Shown in pieces: positions 62,328 through 64,000 of a stretch of DNA of 64,000 bases (positions within the stretch are counted from its first letter, which is position 1; each line of letters opens with the position of its first letter). This DNA is from an uncultured Chlorobiaceae bacterium. GTDB taxonomy: Bacteria; Bacteroidota; Chlorobiia; Chlorobiales; Chlorobiaceae. The stretch spans positions 1-64,000 of the forward strand of contig CAIPMW010000058.1 in NCBI GenBank assembly GCA_903866255.1, given 5' to 3'. Under the pieces are notes generated by a model. That model was given only the letters and a program-made list of their open reading frames with translations. It ran no database searches and was not told where the DNA came from. The position numbers and the translations under genes were made by a program.

Positions 62328-63155
62328 ATGAACTACTCCCAGCCATACAGTCCCGGGGGCTTTGAATTTATGCCCCCGGCCATCAAAAGCATTATTCTAG
62401 TCAATGTCGCCGTTTTTCTGCTCCAGTTAACACCATTTGGAGAAACAATTTCTGCATTTTGCTCCTTGTGGCCTCTGGGTTCCGGCAATTTCAGAATCTG
62501 GCAACCGGTGACGTATATGTTTCTTCACGGCGGCATGACACATCTCTTCTTTAATATGTTTGCACTCTGGATGTTCGGGGCGGAGATAGAGAATCACTGG
62601 GGCACCCGTCAATTCAACATCTACTATTTTGTCTGCGGTATCGGTGCAGGAATCATCAACCTGTTGGCCACCATGAACAGCCCTTATCCTACGGTTGGTG
62701 CCTCCGGCGCAATTTACGGTGTACTGCTTGCATTTGGCATGATGTTCCCAAACCGCTATATCTTTCTCTATTTTCTTTTCCCCGTCAAGGCAAAGTATTT
62801 CATTGCTGGCTATGCGCTCATTGAGTTTATCTCCGGTTTCGGCAGTCGCTCCATGGGAAGCGGCAGCAACATTGCCCACTTTGCGCACCTCGGTGGAATG
62901 CTGATCGGCTTTATCTTTATCAGCATCAAAAGAGCAGAGTTATCACTCTCTGAATTACTCGACAAAGGACTTTCGACAGTACGGTCAGCCTCTAAAAAGA
63001 GAGCCAGACCGCGTCTTCATACGCAAAACAGGGTAGCGCCACCGGTTTCTGAAGCCGAGATTAATGCGATACTCGACAAGATTTCAGCGCATGGTTACGC
63101 ATCATTAACCCCGGAGGAGCGCCGCAAACTGCTTAAGGCAAGCGGCAAAACGTAA
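62328..63155 (+). CDS. Rhomboid-family intramembrane serine protease
   Basis: The 275-residue protein has six membrane segments, the HGGMTHLFFNMFAL loop-helix motif, the catalytic Ser in GASGAIYG (Ser126) and the His in AHFAHLGG (His187). The cytosolic C-terminal tail of about 70 residues carries the helical SEAEINAILDKISAHGYASLTPEERR motif (only recognised in outline) seen in many rhomboids of Bacteroidetes and Chlorobi. Substrates are unknown. It is 21 bases past pgk and convergent with the RlmD-like gene. Confidence 0.93.
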   Translation: MNYSQPYSPGGFEFMPPAIKSIILVNVAVFLLQLTPFGETISAFCSLWPLGSGNFRIWQPVTYMFLHGGMTHLFFNMFALWMFGAEIENHWGTRQFNIYYFVCGIGAGIINLLATMNSPYPTVGASGAIYGVLLAFGMMFPNRYIFLYFLFPVKAKYFIAGYALIEFISGFGSRSMGSGSNIAHFAHLGGMLIGFIFISIKRAELSLSELLDKGLSTVRSASKKRARPRLHTQNRVAPPVSEAEINAILDKISAHGYASLTPEERRKLLKASGKT

Positions 63156-63162
63156 CCACTCT

Positions 63163-64000
63163 TCAGCGGTGGGCAAGCAACTCAAAACAGGCAACGCTCT
63201 CAATATGACTTGTATGCGGAAACATATCAACCGGCTGCACTGACACAAGCGTGTAGCCGTAAAGTGCAATCTCCTTGCCATCACGGGCGAGACTGGCAGG
63301 ATTGCAACTGACATAGACGATTCTCTCTGGCCTGAGCCTCAACATCGTGGAAAGCGCTTTTGGGTGCATACCCGCCCTCGGGGGATCGGTGATGATCACC
63401 CGGGGAGCATCAAAAGCTTCAAGCGCCTCCAAAATGGAATGAAAATCCTTGAGATCAACCTTCAAAAATGCAGCATTACCGATACCGTTCAGTGTTGCAT
63501 TGCTTCGGGCATCATTGATTGAACTCTCAACTACCTCCAAACCTATTGCTTGACGACAATGCTGAGCGAGAGTGAGAGTGATGGTTCCTGTGCCGCAATA
63601 GAGGTCATACACTGTATCTTCCGGATTCAGCCGGGCAACCTCAAGAATGCTGCGATAGAGTAACTCTGCCTGCGAAGAGTTTGTCTGAAAAAATGAGTTG
63701 GCTGATATTCTGAAATCAAGTCCGCCAAGACGCTCGGTAATGTAGCCTGCACCACTGAGTGTATACTCCGCATCACCCGTTGCAACGTTGTTGTGTCGCT
63801 CAGTGACATTATTCACCACCGTCAGCTTCTCTGCATCCATACCCGCTTCGAGATGAACCCGGTAACGCTGCATCAACGCCTCATCATGCCATGAGGTGAC
63901 AAGATTGACCATCACCTCCTCTTTGTTCTCGCTGAAACGGACAACCAGATTTCTCAAAAAACCGGTATGAGCCTTAGCTGCATAAGGGACCAAAGCATTG
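63163..64000 (-). CDS. 23S rRNA (uracil-5-)-methyltransferase RlmD-like, 5' end outside window
   Basis: The reading frame on the minus strand is open past base 64000, so only the C-terminal 278 or so residues are visible. It has SAM-binding DLYCGTGTITLTLAQHC, ITDPPRAGMHPKAL, and the catalytic Cys in YVSCNPASLARD, as in TrmA/RumA family enzymes. SAM-dependent m5U formation at 23S U1939 or U747, or in tRNA, is the expected role. The TTG at 63993 is not the true start. Confidence 0.9.
   Translation of the reverse strand, partial: NALVPYAAKAHTGFLRNLVVRFSENKEEVMVNLVTSWHDEALMQRYRVHLEAGMDAEKLTVVNNVTERHNNVATGDAEYTLSGAGYITERLGGLDFRISANSFFQTNSSQAELLYRSILEVARLNPEDTVYDLYCGTGTITLTLAQHCRQAIGLEVVESSINDARSNATLNGIGNAAFLKVDLKDFHSILEALEAFDAPRVIITDPPRAGMHPKALSTMLRLRPERIVYVSCNPASLARDGKEIALYGYTLVSVQPVDMFPHTSHIESVACFELLAHR

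Noticed and set aside
1-64000. CRISPR arrays, insertion sequences, prophage or restriction-defence genes
   Set aside because: I looked for tandem repeats with spacers, transposase or integrase motifs and defence genes, and found none. The only dispersed repeats are the small hairpin elements listed.

Overview
The window looks like a chromosomal stretch from a green sulfur bacterium (Chlorobiaceae, Chlorobium-like). The case rests on a 74-residue chlorosome envelope protein of the CsmB type (24760-24984), a type-B succinate dehydrogenase/fumarate reductase as used in the reverse TCA cycle, an ATP synthase F0 operon that stands apart from any F1 alpha/beta genes, and system II cytochrome c maturation. 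No transposase, integrase, phage gene or CRISPR array is visible. Only small dispersed repeats occur.

Layout. 0-3.6 kb: the tail of an unidentified gene, repeats, mazG, mnmE and a secreted FISUMP-domain protein. 3.8-15.8 kb: an envelope redox island. It holds ccsA/resB, a periplasmic monohaem cytochrome c, a porin-cytochrome fusion resembling Cyc2, a TlpA/DUF4266/DUF3570 operon, an RTX/Ig-like giant protein, ApbE and DsbD. 15.8-19.9 kb: RlpA, the K+ transporter Kup, a small unknown protein and an NAD(P)-binding SDR. 20-24.6 kb: a four-gene operon with 4-bp overlaps (AmgK-like kinase, MurU-like nucleotidyltransferase, NamZ-like DUF1343 hydrolase, sodium:solute symporter) that reads as N-acetylmuramic acid salvage. 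24.7-31.5 kb: csmB, sdhCAB, an esterase, a second RlpA and a deoxyhypusine synthase-like enzyme. 31.5-37 kb: SRP RNA, trpS, a HAD phosphatase, argS, nadD, bamD and tRNA-Ala. 37-40.3 kb: the F0 operon. 40.5-42.7 kb: pgeF and a CoA-transferase. 42.7-59.4 kb: a dcw (division and cell wall) cluster running mraZ-rsmH-ftsL-ftsI-murE-murF-mraY-murD-ftsW-murG-murC-ftsQ-ftsA-ftsZ, without murB or ddl. 59.6-64 kb: chorismate mutase, mltG, pgk, a rhomboid protease and the 3' part of an RNA uracil methyltransferase.

The most notable signal is regulatory. Three promoters in the redox island (upstream of the FISUMP gene at 3619, of tlpA at 8537 and of the RTX gene at 10858) each carry four TTAAG-type repeats at an exact 11-bp period. 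In all three a -10 hexamer starts 17 nt after the start of the fourth repeat. This is the architecture of an OmpR/PmrA-family response-regulator site. It ties the FISUMP protein, TlpA-DUF4266-DUF3570 and RTX-ApbE-DsbD into one probable regulon. The DUF3570 protein also carries two SGAS motifs resembling ApbE flavinylation sites, and the lipoprotein ends in a Gly/Cys tail. Together these suggest an undescribed envelope redox or modification system next to a probable outer-membrane electron conduit. All product names are from reading protein sequences by eye; no database search was run.
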